The notes under the pieces are model-generated. The model searched no databases, was not told the DNA's origin, and saw nothing but the letters and a program-made list of their open reading frames with translations. A DNA stretch of 64,000 nt from an uncultured Pseudomonadales bacterium (GTDB taxonomy: Bacteria > Pseudomonadota > Gammaproteobacteria > Pseudomonadales > Cellvibrionaceae), in assembly GCA_947494095.1 (NCBI GenBank), contig CANLTI010000004.1, forward strand, positions 1 to 64,000. Reading direction: 5' to 3'. The position numbers and the translations under genes were made by a program. Positions 46,642 through 55,145 of the stretch are shown piece after piece (position 1 is the stretch's first letter; each line of letters starts with the position of its first letter).

Positions 46642-47277
46642 TTATACGTTGTGTACATCAAACTGGCGATGCAAGTTAACGTGAGTTAACAATTGATGAT
46701 GCAGCGCCTTGACCTGCGCTTGAGTATTATGAATAGAGTGGTTATTTTCAATCACAAAGTCGGCTTGAGCGTTGCGCGCGTTGCGCCCGAGTTGCGAGGC
46801 CATAATGCGCTGTATTTGCTCGGGGGTATTACTATCGCGCGAGCTGGCTCTTTGTATTTGTGTTTCGGGGGTCACATCTATAACAATGCTTGCATCTACG
46901 GCTATTTTTTTTTCGAACAGTAGCGGGCTCACTAGCAATGCATAATGTGCATTATGAGCGCTAGTGGGGCGTGCGGTAAGTGCTTGATGGCTACGCTGCC
47001 TAATGAGCGGATGCAGTAAAGCCTCTAGCCACGCTTTTTGAGTGGGCTCGTTAAAAATGATATCACGTAGTAGTGGGCGGTTTAGCTCACCACTGGGTAG
47101 CAGTATATTAGGTTGTTTAAAGTGCTGGGCAATCAGGGCAAGTGCCGGCTCGCCGGGTGCCACAACCCAGCGGGCAACATCGTCCATATCAACGCTATGG
47201 GTGCCCAGCTTGGTAAAAAGTGCGGCAACGGTGCTTTTACCGCTGCCAATACCGCCGGTTAGGCCAATAATATGCAT
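46642..47277 (-). CDS. coaE: Dephospho-CoA kinase
   Basis: A 211-residue P-loop kinase for the last step of coenzyme A synthesis. Walker A is IGLTGGIGSGKSTVAAL, with DMDDVARWVVAPGEPAL for substrate binding and LVSPLLFEKKIAVDASIVID in the core. Twelve bases after pilD, so part of the pilus operon as in Pseudomonas. Confidence 0.96.
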   Translation of the reverse strand: MHIIGLTGGIGSGKSTVAALFTKLGTHSVDMDDVARWVVAPGEPALALIAQHFKQPNILLPSGELNRPLLRDIIFNEPTQKAWLEALLHPLIRQRSHQALTARPTSAHNAHYALLVSPLLFEKKIAVDASIVIDVTPETQIQRASSRDSNTPEQIQRIMASQLGRNARNAQADFVIENNHSIHNTQAQVKALHHQLLTHVNLHRQFDVHNV

Positions 47278-47289
47278 GGTAAGTGGCCC

Positions 47290-48177
47290 TTATCGCAGCC
47301 CAGATAGCGTTAAGTATTGGGCAATAATGCTATCTCCCCAAAAAAACGCAATAGCCCCAGCTATGGCCAAGTAGGGGCCAAAGGGGATGCGCCACTCTTT
47401 GTTTTTACCGGCCAGTAGCATGCCGGCAATACCAAAAGCAGCGCCTACAAAAGAGGACAAAATAATAATGACGGGCAATTGCTGCCAGCCCATCCAAGCG
47501 CCAAGGGCGGCCAGTAGTTTAAAGTCACCAAAGCCCATCCCCTCTTTGCCGGTAACCAGCTTAAATACCCAGTAAACACTCCACAGGCTAAGGTAGCCGC
47601 CCATAGCACCAATAACCGCGCTATTAATATCGGTAAATAAGCCATTTAGGTTGCACAGTAGGCCTAACCACATAAGTGGTAGAGTGATGTTGTCGGGCAG
47701 TAGCTGGTGGTCAATATCAATCATAGTGAGCGCAATAAGTGCCCAAATTAAAATCAGTGCCATGGCGGCTTGTGCGGTAGCGCCTAGCTGCCACATTACA
47801 ACAAAGCTCGCAATGCCTGTAAACAACTCAACTAATGGGTAGCGCGGTGCAATTTTTTTACCACAGCTTGCGCAGGCGCCCTTTAGCTTTAGGTAGCTAA
47901 TAACAGGAATATTTTGCCAAGGTTTGATCGCGGTATTGCAGTGAGGGCAGCGGGAGTTAGGTTTGGCTAAATTAAAGGTACCCTCGGGTAGGTTTTGTGG
48001 TGGGTCTTGTGCCATTTCATCGCAGGCTTCTTTCCACTCTTTAAATAGCATAACGGGCACGCGGTAAATAACAACATTCAAAAAGCTACCTACCATCAAG
48101 CCTAAAACACACACTACACCCAAGGTAAACCAAGGCGCACTTTGGTGTAGCGATACAAACTGTTCAATACTGATCAA
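47290..48177 (-). CDS. pilD: Prepilin peptidase/N-methyltransferase PilD
   Basis: A 295-residue polytopic membrane enzyme. It cleaves the leader of type IV prepilins and pseudopilins and methylates the new N-terminal Phe. The cytoplasmic zinc loop carries two CxxC pairs (CPHC and CASC). The two catalytic aspartates are in TMIDIDHQLLPD and GMGFGDFKLLAALGAWMG. The start overlaps the end of pilC by four bases. Confidence 0.97.
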   Translation of the reverse strand: MISIEQFVSLHQSAPWFTLGVVCVLGLMVGSFLNVVIYRVPVMLFKEWKEACDEMAQDPPQNLPEGTFNLAKPNSRCPHCNTAIKPWQNIPVISYLKLKGACASCGKKIAPRYPLVELFTGIASFVVMWQLGATAQAAMALILIWALIALTMIDIDHQLLPDNITLPLMWLGLLCNLNGLFTDINSAVIGAMGGYLSLWSVYWVFKLVTGKEGMGFGDFKLLAALGAWMGWQQLPVIIILSSFVGAAFGIAGMLLAGKNKEWRIPFGPYLAIAGAIAFFWGDSIIAQYLTLSGLR

Positions 48178-49388
48178 ACCACATTGCCCAACTGGAAGAT
48201 AGGAAGGTACATGGCAACAAGTAAACCGCCCACCAGCACACCAAGAACAGACATAATCATAGGCTCAAGTAAGCTTGTGAGGTTGTCTACCATATTATCT
48301 ACCGACTCTTCATAAAAAGTCGCTACTTTATCGAGCATTTCATCTAGCGCGCCCGATTCCTCACCAATCGCGGCCATTTGCAATAGCATAGAGGGGAATA
48401 CATTCGAGTGGCGCAAAGCAACATTGAGTTGAGTACCGGTAGATACTTCATCGCGCACTTTAAGTGTGGCATCTTCGTAAATACTATTACCTGTGGCACC
48501 AGCCACCGAGGTGAGCGCATCAATTAAGGGAACACCTGCGGCAAAAGTAGTAGAAAGTGTGCGGGCAAAGCGCGCAACAATGGCCTCGTAAACAATTTTG
48601 CCAACAATGGGCACTTTTAAAATTAAGCGATCTAGCAAATTGCGAAAGTTTTTATTGCTTTGCTTAAGCTTGCCTAATGCAAAAATAGTGACCCCTAAAA
48701 CGCCTAAAAATTGTAGCCAATAAGCCTGGGCAATATTAGATAGGCCCAATACAAACAAAGTAAAGGCCGGTAAGTTGGCGCCAAAGCTGCTAAACGTTTC
48801 GGCAAATTGCGGTACTACTTTAACAAGCAAAATACCGGTAACAATAACGGCAACCACAACCACGGCAATGGGGTAGGTTAGCGCTTTTTTGATTTTAGCT
48901 TTGAGCTGCTCGGTTTTTTCTTTGTAAATGGCTATGCGGTGCAGCATGGTTTCGAGTGCGCCCGATTGCTCGCCAGACTCTACCAAGTTACAAAAAAGCT
49001 CGTCAAAGTACTTAGGCTGCTTTTTGAGTGCCGCGGCAAAGCCGCCGCCGGCTGCTACATCTTCGCGTATGTTGTGTATTAGCTTGGCCAGTGAGGGGTT
49101 GTCGACGCCGTCAGCCACAATATCAAAGCTTTGCACTAAGGGTACGCCGGCCTTCATCATGGTGGCCATTTGGCGGGTAAAAATGGCAATATCTTGCGGT
49201 GTGATTTTTTTACCGCCGCCAAATAAAGGCTTGGCCTTTTTGCGCACATTATTGGCGCGTATGCCTTGTTTAAGTAGCTGGGCTTTAACGATGGCAGGGC
49301 TACTGCCGCTCATTTCGCCGGCTACTTTTTTACCTTTTTTATCTACGCCCTTGTAGGCATAAACTTGGTTGGTACTGGATGTGGCCAT
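48174..49388 (-). CDS. pilC: Type IV pilus inner membrane platform protein PilC
   Basis: A 404-residue T2SSF-family protein with a cytoplasmic domain, three to four helices and two similar halves: FTRQMATMMKAGVPLVQSFD (about 70-90) and FARTLSTTFAAGVPLIDALT (about 270-290). It transmits ATPase motion to pilin assembly. It lies 3 bases after pilB and overlaps pilD. Confidence 0.96.
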   Translation of the reverse strand: MATSSTNQVYAYKGVDKKGKKVAGEMSGSSPAIVKAQLLKQGIRANNVRKKAKPLFGGGKKITPQDIAIFTRQMATMMKAGVPLVQSFDIVADGVDNPSLAKLIHNIREDVAAGGGFAAALKKQPKYFDELFCNLVESGEQSGALETMLHRIAIYKEKTEQLKAKIKKALTYPIAVVVVAVIVTGILLVKVVPQFAETFSSFGANLPAFTLFVLGLSNIAQAYWLQFLGVLGVTIFALGKLKQSNKNFRNLLDRLILKVPIVGKIVYEAIVARFARTLSTTFAAGVPLIDALTSVAGATGNSIYEDATLKVRDEVSTGTQLNVALRHSNVFPSMLLQMAAIGEESGALDEMLDKVATFYEESVDNMVDNLTSLLEPMIMSVLGVLVGGLLVAMYLPIFQLGNVV

Positions 49389-49391
49389 AGG

Positions 49392-51101
49392 TTAATCCTT
49401 GGTAACACGGTTAGCTTCGGCAAGGCTGGTCAGCCCCTGGGCGGTCTTGCGAAGGGCTGATATACGTAAATCATTAAAGCCTTCGCGTTTGGCGGCATCG
49501 GCAATGGCTATCGAATTGCCGCCTTCCATTATAATACGAGAAATCTCTGGTGTGATGCGAACAACTTCATACACGCCAACACGGCCCTTGTAGCCATTGG
49601 TGCATTTTGGGCACCCGATAGGCTTGTAAAGCTCAAACTCGGCGCGCGGTATGCCTATGCCGTCCATACCCTCTTCTTTTAATATAGCATCGGGTATTTC
49701 ATCGGGCTGCTTGCAGTGCGAGCACAAGCGCCTTGCTAGGCGCTGGGCAATAATTAGGCTAACTGTAGTGGCGACGTTAAACGTGGGTACGCCCATATTT
49801 AATAAGCGTGTTAATGTTTCGGGTGCACTGTTGGTATGTAGCGTACTCATTACCATGTGGCCTGTTTGCGCCGCTTTAATCGCGATAGAGGCAGTATCTA
49901 AATCGCGTATTTCGCCCACCATTACAATATCGGGGTCTTGTCGCAAAAACGAACGCAAGGCTTCGGCAAAGCCCAGGCCTACTTTGGCATTGACGTTAAC
50001 TTGGTTAATGCCTTCAAGGTTAATTTCTACTGGGTCTTCGGCGGTAGAAATATTGACCTCTTTGGTGTTAAGAATATTAAGGCCGGTATATAGCGAAACG
50101 GTTTTACCGGAGCCTGTAGGCCCTGTAACTAAAATCATGCCTTGGGGTTGGTGTAGGGCATCTAAATAAAGCTTTTTTTGGTCGTCCTCGTAGCCTAGGG
50201 CATCAATGCCCAGTTTGGCACTAGAGGGGTCGAGTATTCGCAGTACCACCTTTTCGCCAAATAGTGTGGGCAGGGTATTAACGCGAAAATCAATGGCGCG
50301 CGTTTTAGAGAGTTTCATTTTTATGCGGCCATCTTGCGGTACACGGCGCTCAGAAATATCCATTTGCGACATGACTTTTAAGCGAGCCGACAGCCTAGAC
50401 GATAAATTAATAGGCGGGCGTGCAACCTCTTTAAGAATACCGTCAGTACGGGTGCGCACCCGGTAAGCCTTCTCGTAGGGTTCAAAGTGGATATCAGAGG
50501 CACCTACTTTAATGGCGTCTAATAAAATTTTATTGACAAAGCGTACAATGGGGGCCTCGTCGGCCTCTTGGGTTTCTTCTGGTTGGGTGCCTTCACTGCT
50601 TTCTAAATCGAGGTTTTCTAGGGCGTCATCATCCAGCCCCCCAAGGCTATCAGAAAGGTCTTCTTCGTTATCTTTTAAGTAGGCTTCTATGGCAGCGGCC
50701 AGTTTGTCGGCTTCTACTACAATGGCCTCGGTGCCAAGCCCTGTATTAAACTTGATTTCATCAAGGCCGTGTAAATTAGTGGGGTCGGCCACGGCCAAAA
50801 ATAAACGGTTGCCTCGCTTAAAAATAGGCAGTGCAAAATGCTTGGTAATTAATTTTTTATCAACCACATCTTTAACGGTTGGCGAGGGTGTTAGCGCGCT
50901 TAAATTAAGCATTGGCGAGCCGAACTCATCAGCGGCGGCTAGCGCAATGGCCTCGCCGCTGGCGCCTACCTCTATTAAATGTAGGGGTAGCGACCGTTTA
51001 GATTCATGTGCGGCATTAGTTGCCTGTTGCGCAAGCTCACGGGTAATAAGCTCATCGCGGACTAATCGTTTGGCTAGGCCGCTAAGTGCGATAGAAGTCA
51101 T
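49392..51101 (-). CDS. pilB: Type IV pilus assembly ATPase PilB
   Basis: A 569-residue hexameric ATPase that drives pilus extension. The N-terminal T2SSE_N domain (about 1-150) is followed by an acidic linker (DNEEDLSDSLGGLDDDALEN, near residue 150) and the ATPase core with Walker A GPTGSGKTVS, Asp box and Walker B DPDIVMVGEIRD. The tetra-cysteine zinc motif is CSHC ... CPKC. It heads the pilB-C-D-coaE-yacG operon, divergent in location from pilA but separated from it by comEA. Confidence 0.97.
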   Translation of the reverse strand: MTSIALSGLAKRLVRDELITRELAQQATNAAHESKRSLPLHLIEVGASGEAIALAAADEFGSPMLNLSALTPSPTVKDVVDKKLITKHFALPIFKRGNRLFLAVADPTNLHGLDEIKFNTGLGTEAIVVEADKLAAAIEAYLKDNEEDLSDSLGGLDDDALENLDLESSEGTQPEETQEADEAPIVRFVNKILLDAIKVGASDIHFEPYEKAYRVRTRTDGILKEVARPPINLSSRLSARLKVMSQMDISERRVPQDGRIKMKLSKTRAIDFRVNTLPTLFGEKVVLRILDPSSAKLGIDALGYEDDQKKLYLDALHQPQGMILVTGPTGSGKTVSLYTGLNILNTKEVNISTAEDPVEINLEGINQVNVNAKVGLGFAEALRSFLRQDPDIVMVGEIRDLDTASIAIKAAQTGHMVMSTLHTNSAPETLTRLLNMGVPTFNVATTVSLIIAQRLARRLCSHCKQPDEIPDAILKEEGMDGIGIPRAEFELYKPIGCPKCTNGYKGRVGVYEVVRITPEISRIIMEGGNSIAIADAAKREGFNDLRISALRKTAQGLTSLAEANRVTKD

Positions 51102-51588
51102 GCTGCTCTGTCTTGTTTATTATGTTTTTGGGTGGCTTATAGTTTAGCTGCCTTGAATGGTGTTACCCAAGCAAGCACCCCTAAAGTCAATAACCATACT
51201 TAATGGGTTTATTGTAGGCCATAAAAGCAGCCCTGCGTAGGCTGCAGGTAGTCTAAAACAGTCTAGTAGATAACAGCTTGAAAATAAATAGGTTATTTAG
51301 CGTGTGGTGATTGCATTGCGAAGATGTGATAGGTGCTATTGGCGGGGTTTGCGATTAGTTGCGATCAGCAAGGCGGTGCGCTGCTGCGAGGGTTGTGCTT
51401 AGCTTTTATGGCTTTTGTGGCTTTTGTGATTTTGAGGGGGAGGGGAGGAGGGGCGTTTGAGAGGCGGTTTGTAGTGTGGCTTAACAATAAGTTAATAAGT
51501 GACGCTCGGCGCAGCTTATTAACTTATTGTTATTTTGGCGTGTACTTTGGACTTATTTAAAGGTTTTATTTAAAGGCTCACAAAGGCC
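51102..51588. other. pilB / comEA intergenic region
   Basis: 487 bases. A plus-strand frame at 51333-51560 lacks a ribosome site and has poor composition, so I do not call it. A long inverted repeat occupies 51483-51531. The pilB promoter must be in the first 200 bases. Confidence 0.5.
51483..51531. repeat. 17-bp perfect inverted repeat
   Basis: AACAATAAGTTAATAAG is followed after 15 G/C-rich bases by its exact complement. It lies 58 bases past the comEA stop codon on the minus strand and may be its terminator, though there is no T run. It could instead be a protein site. Confidence 0.7.
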
Positions 51589-51990
51589 TTATAGCGTAAT
51601 ACGGCTTTTGTTTTTGTTGAGCGTGGCTTGGCCTATACCTTTTATTTGGAGTAACTGCTCGGCCTCGGTAAAGCGGCCGTGGGTTGTGCGCCAGCTCACA
51701 ATAGCCTCGGCTTTGGCAGGCCCAATACCCACTAAATGCTCGGCCATAGTGGCAGCATCGGCGGCATTAATACTGATTCGCGTTAGCGCGGTTTGCTCTT
51801 GCTTAGTCGTTGTGGGTGCTTGCGCTGCTGCGGTTTTTTTGGTTGTCGCTTGTTTTACTGTGGCTTGTGTTGCGGCAGCTTCTGGTGTCGCTTCTTGAAT
51901 TGAGGGTGAGGGTTCGGCAAAGGCCATACCGCTTGCGCCAGCGGTTATTAATAGGCTGATGGTTAATTTTTTGAGGGTAATGTTAAGCAT
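51589..51990 (-). CDS. comEA: ComEA-like helix-hairpin-helix DNA-binding protein
   Basis: A 133-residue periplasmic protein. The signal peptide covers about residues 1-25 (ending GMAFA). An Ala/Thr/Gln-rich spacer leads to a ComEA domain with two helix-hairpin-helix motifs (LVGIGPAKAEAIVSWR and LLQIKGIGQATL). ComEA binds incoming DNA in the periplasm during natural transformation. Its place among pilus genes suggests the pilus has a role in DNA uptake here. Confidence 0.9.
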   Translation of the reverse strand: MLNITLKKLTISLLITAGASGMAFAEPSPSIQEATPEAAATQATVKQATTKKTAAAQAPTTTKQEQTALTRISINAADAATMAEHLVGIGPAKAEAIVSWRTTHGRFTEAEQLLQIKGIGQATLNKNKSRITL

Positions 51991-52332
51991 AGCTGTTTCC
52001 TTGTTGTTGTTTTAAAAACTGACCTTATCAACATAGATGCTTTTTAGAGCCAAGTTATACTAACTATTAATAGCAAGCAGCCCAACTTATTGCCTTTTGT
52101 TGTAATGATGCACTGATGCACCCTGGCGTAAAATATAGAGCCCCAAAAACAGTATTGGCGTGCTTAGCCTCCATTTTACGTCACTCCCCGCCCAAAACTG
52201 TCTGTTTGCTATGTGCAGCGCAACGCCTTATTGCGCTACAGCCTAGTAAAATGGCCCTATTCAAAGTTGGCACGCAACTTGATACTACTTATTTACCCTT
52301 ACTACCCAAAACACTATTTATAGGTAATTAAC
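51991..52332. other. comEA / pilA divergent regulatory region
   Basis: 342 bases with no supported gene. It contains the sigma-54 promoter of pilA at 52268-52283, with about 270 bases upstream where an activator such as PilR could bind. I could not fix a comEA promoter. Confidence 0.55.
52268..52283 (+). promoter_or_regulatory. Sigma-54 promoter of pilA
   Basis: TGGCACGCAACTTGAT fits the -24/-12 consensus TGGCAC-N5-TTGCW at all -24 positions and at TTG of -12. It predicts a start near 52294 and a leader of about 39 bases. In Pseudomonas and related bacteria pilA is transcribed by RpoN under PilSR control, so the same is inferred here. Confidence 0.85.
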
Positions 52333-52788
52333 ATGAAAAAAGTACAACAAGGTTTTACATTGATTGAATTGATGATCGTTATTGCGATTATCGGTATTTT
52401 GGCTGCAGTGGCATTGCCTGCTTATCAGGATTACACCATTCGTGCCAAAATGGCAGAAGTTATTGGTTTTGGCGCCCAAATGAAAACCAGTATTTCTGAG
52501 TGTATTGCTTCTGAAGGTGCCGAAGACGACTGTGATACCTTTAACAAGGTTGGCTTGGTTCAGGATGATATTAAAGATGCTTCTGATTTCATTGAGACAG
52601 TTGAGATAACAGGCACTACCGCTGCCATTGTTATTACGCCAAACTGGGCAGAGCTGGGTGCCACTGTTACTGGTAAGCCTACTCTTTCATGGGTGCCTTC
52701 AGTTGGGAAGGGCGGAACTAAGTGGAAGTGTACAGCAAGCACTAATACGGTTAATAAATTTGTACCATCAGTATGTCGCGCAAGCTAA
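52333..52788 (+). CDS. pilA: Type IV pilin PilA
   Basis: A 151-residue major pilin. Short leader MKKVQQG is cleaved by PilD before Phe8; [20 protein letters not shown] is the conserved hydrophobic helix with Glu5 (mature numbering). The C-terminal disulfide loop is between the Cys in KWKCTAS and SVCRAS. The protein ends in Ser, as in the P. aeruginosa group I pilins that receive a glycan on the last Ser. The gene has a sigma-54 promoter, an efficient terminator, and an oligosaccharyltransferase-like gene downstream. Confidence 0.96.
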   Translation: MKKVQQGFTLIELMIVIAIIGILAAVALPAYQDYTIRAKMAEVIGFGAQMKTSISECIASEGAEDDCDTFNKVGLVQDDIKDASDFIETVEITGTTAAIVITPNWAELGATVTGKPTLSWVPSVGKGGTKWKCTASTNTVNKFVPSVCRAS

Positions 52789-52802
52789 AGTAAAGTATAT
52801 GA

Positions 52803-52832
52803 AAAAAAGCTGCCTTTTGGCGGCTTTTTTTT
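52803..52832 (+). terminator. Terminator after pilA
   Basis: AAAAAAGCTGCC pairs with GGCGGCTTTTTT around a TTTT loop, followed by more T. It lies 15 bases after the pilA stop, so pilA is transcribed strongly alone, with limited read-through into the next gene. Confidence 0.9.
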
Positions 52833-52876
52833 GGTATGTATATTTGTATATGAATACTGTATTTAGGGGGATTAGC

Positions 52877-54283
52877 TTGTATAAAGGCAATGTGAAATAC
52901 GTGATTTTCTATAGTTTATTGTCTATTGCTGCAGGGTGTATATTTTTATCATTTCACCCTGAGTACTATTCCTTTGCTGATTTTTACAACCAAAAAAGAG
53001 TCTTGCAATTAATGGTTCTTGCTGCTGTTTTCTTGCTGATGCTGACTGAAGTGACGGTACCTAGGCCCTTTATTGCACAAGATTTGCGGACTAACGCAGG
53101 GCTATACGTTTTTTTTGGTACTGGGCTTGGATCTGCTTTTTTGGCTGAGTATTGGCTTCATGCCTTGCATGAGTGGCTTGGTTTTTTGTTATGGTGGTTT
53201 TTTGTTGTTTCTGTAGTTGTGATTTTTGAAAGGCATAAAGGGATTGCAAAATGTACTGTTGCTGTATTGATGTTGTCTGCTGGCTTGTATTTGGTTAAAT
53301 TTTTAATGGTATTATTGTGGTCTCTATCTGACGGTCTTCCGGTTTATGCTGAGGCGCTTGTCTCTGGAGTGGTAAATGAAAACTTTATTGCTCAGCCATT
53401 AGGTATGATTGCCCCATTTTTTGCTGTCTGGGGGGTCAGTGATAAGGCGAGGTTTGCATGGCTTGGTCGTTTGTTGTTCTTTACTTCCGTGCTCTTTATG
53501 TTAGTCATCTATTGCCGCTCTGTAATATTATCTCTATTTATAGTTTTTTCTATTTGGGCCTTATTTTCACGTACTAAAAAAAGTCGATCATTACTGAAGT
53601 TATATCTAGTGTGCCTTTTATTGGCTTTAATCTCATTCTTATTGATGGATTATTTTGTAGGGGTTTTTGGGATAGATCGCCAGATTGGGAGTGTGCTAAG
53701 TAGTGCCAATAGAGATGTTTTGTGGTATGCAGCCTTGTTGGCAGGCCTGGAAAACCCTTTTTTTGGTGTGGGGCCGTACGGCTATACATTCATTACTCCT
53801 TTTGCCGGAACATCTCATCCGCATAATATTTATATGCAAATTATTGCAGAGTGGGGATTTATTGCGGTCTTTGCCTTGGGGTTTACTTTTTTATGTCTTG
53901 CACGCAAAACGATTAAGGTTGTAACCCAAGCTAACTGCTCGCTTATGTTATTGGCTGCATTTTTAGGATTGTTTGAAGGGTTTTTGCATGTTGGGCTAAG
54001 CGGTGTATTGGTAATGCCTTTGTCGCAGCTTATGTTTTTTATCTTGCTAGGGTTGGTGGTTTCTGGTTGCGGGAGGGCCTATGCTGCTGATATGTGTTTA
54101 ACCTCGCTGCCGCTAGATAAGGCTGTAAGGGTGAGTATATTTTTTAGTATTGCGGTATTACTTGTTTTTATTACATTTGTTTTTATTGGGTATTATTTGA
54201 GTGAGTGGCGTGAGGGGAGTTGCGTAATTAATAATGGGCCGCGTTACTGGGTTGATGGTGGGGTACACAGTTGTAGTGAGTAA
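52877..54283 (+). CDS. O-antigen ligase-family protein, probable pilin glycosyltransferase (TfpO/PilO-like)
   Basis: 468 residues from TTG 52877, which has AGGGGG six bases upstream. The frame also opens at ATG 52850 and 52799, but the latter lies in the pilA terminator stem. About 10-12 transmembrane helices and a large Wzy_C-type periplasmic loop (about 270-330) with SANRDVLWYAALLAGLENPF, GVGPYGYTF and SHPHNIYMQIIAEWG. Length (468) is close to P. aeruginosa PilO/TfpO (461), which attaches an O-antigen unit to the C-terminal Ser of PilA and lies just downstream of pilA. That role is inferred here. A generic O-antigen ligase or polymerase is the alternative. Confidence 0.8.
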   Translation: MYKGNVKYVIFYSLLSIAAGCIFLSFHPEYYSFADFYNQKRVLQLMVLAAVFLLMLTEVTVPRPFIAQDLRTNAGLYVFFGTGLGSAFLAEYWLHALHEWLGFLLWWFFVVSVVVIFERHKGIAKCTVAVLMLSAGLYLVKFLMVLLWSLSDGLPVYAEALVSGVVNENFIAQPLGMIAPFFAVWGVSDKARFAWLGRLLFFTSVLFMLVIYCRSVILSLFIVFSIWALFSRTKKSRSLLKLYLVCLLLALISFLLMDYFVGVFGIDRQIGSVLSSANRDVLWYAALLAGLENPFFGVGPYGYTFITPFAGTSHPHNIYMQIIAEWGFIAVFALGFTFLCLARKTIKVVTQANCSLMLLAAFLGLFEGFLHVGLSGVLVMPLSQLMFFILLGLVVSGCGRAYAADMCLTSLPLDKAVRVSIFFSIAVLLVFITFVFIGYYLSEWREGSCVINNGPRYWVDGGVHSCSE

Positions 54284-54721
54284 CGCCTGTAGCCCGTAGA
54301 TTGGATTAGCGCAGCGTAACCCAGCGGTATAAATGCCAAACAAAGCACCCGCCCCAAAAAGCGCAACCTTATTATTCAGGCTGGGCTTTATTGATTATCA
54401 GTGTTTAGGCCTGTGTCGGGAGCATGAAGTGCTCGTAAAACCTCAATACGGTTTAATCGAGGCCTGATGTGGTAGGGATAATATGGCGAGTCTCTTGAGG
54501 CACACCGGGAGCGTCAGCGCGTGTAGCCTGCTGACGAGCCGTTATACGCGCAATAGTGGTGACTTGTAAACCTGGGGAGTCACGGGGAGTGTTATGAAGA
54601 TATTCTTGTTGTGTATTTAAAGGTGAGCTACCTCAGTATATTTGCGAGTCAGTATTTTTTGAGTGCTGGCGTGCGCTGAGAGTATCGGGCTAACTTTTAG
54701 TCCTTTGTTTAGCTCGTTCTC
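54284..54721. other. Gap between pilin glycosyltransferase and hypothetical gene
   Basis: 438 bases with no supported gene. The first part (54287-54327) reads GTAGCCCGTAGATTGGATTA followed by GCGCAGCGTAACCCAGCGGT, a type of short sequence seen dispersed in many gammaproteobacterial genomes. I see only one copy here. Both flanking genes read toward this region, so it holds their 3' ends. Confidence 0.45.
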
Positions 54722-55144
54722 TTAGTCCTTTCTCGCCATAACCCCCTTAACCAAAACAGCCAAACTCCCCGAGGTCCCGCTTTCAAGCTCTCGTCTTAAT
54801 AAATTAATCAATAACCCCTCACTGCCATGCGGTGCTTTTGGGTTTAGTTGATCACCGTCTAGTTCACTATTTAGCAATACAAACCCATCATGCGTTAGTG
54901 TGGCCGCTTCTAGGGCTTCGCGCATAATCAATGATGTGTAATTTAAATACCCCGCGTTACTAAGCCAGATAAAGGCGCTTAAACAGGATTCATGCCTTTT
55001 GCTGTGTAGGCCAAATTCGTCGGGGGTGTCGGGGCCGGCTATATCTTCTACGTATAAACTTAGCGGGCGCGGAAAGTGATTGTAGAGGGCGACAAGGGTT
55101 TTGGCGGTGTCGCGGTAAAAGTCATCTATATGAATATCGGGCAT
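54722..55144 (-). CDS. Hypothetical protein downstream of alaA
   Basis: 140 residues from ATG 55144 (MPDIHIDDF). The longer frame to 55177 overlaps alaA and is not preferred. Mostly helical, soluble, with FYRDTAKTLVALYNHFPRPL, then LSAFIWLSNAGYLNYTSL, and a C-terminal LINLLRRELESGTSGSLAVL. The pattern of short helices followed by a strand pair resembles a winged-helix fold, but I do not recognise a named family. It starts 1 base after the alaA stop codon, so the two genes are probably coupled. Confidence 0.7.
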   Translation of the reverse strand: MPDIHIDDFYRDTAKTLVALYNHFPRPLSLYVEDIAGPDTPDEFGLHSKRHESCLSAFIWLSNAGYLNYTSLIMREALEAATLTHDGFVLLNSELDGDQLNPKAPHGSEGLLINLLRRELESGTSGSLAVLVKGVMARKD

Positions 55145-55145
55145 G

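Noticed and set aside
51333-51560. 75-residue frame between pilB and comEA
   Set aside because: No ribosome site, odd composition, and it runs through the inverted repeat at 51483-51531.
54287-54327. Short dispersed repeat resembling ones in other genomes
   Set aside because: Only one copy in this window, so it cannot be supported as a repeat from this sequence alone.
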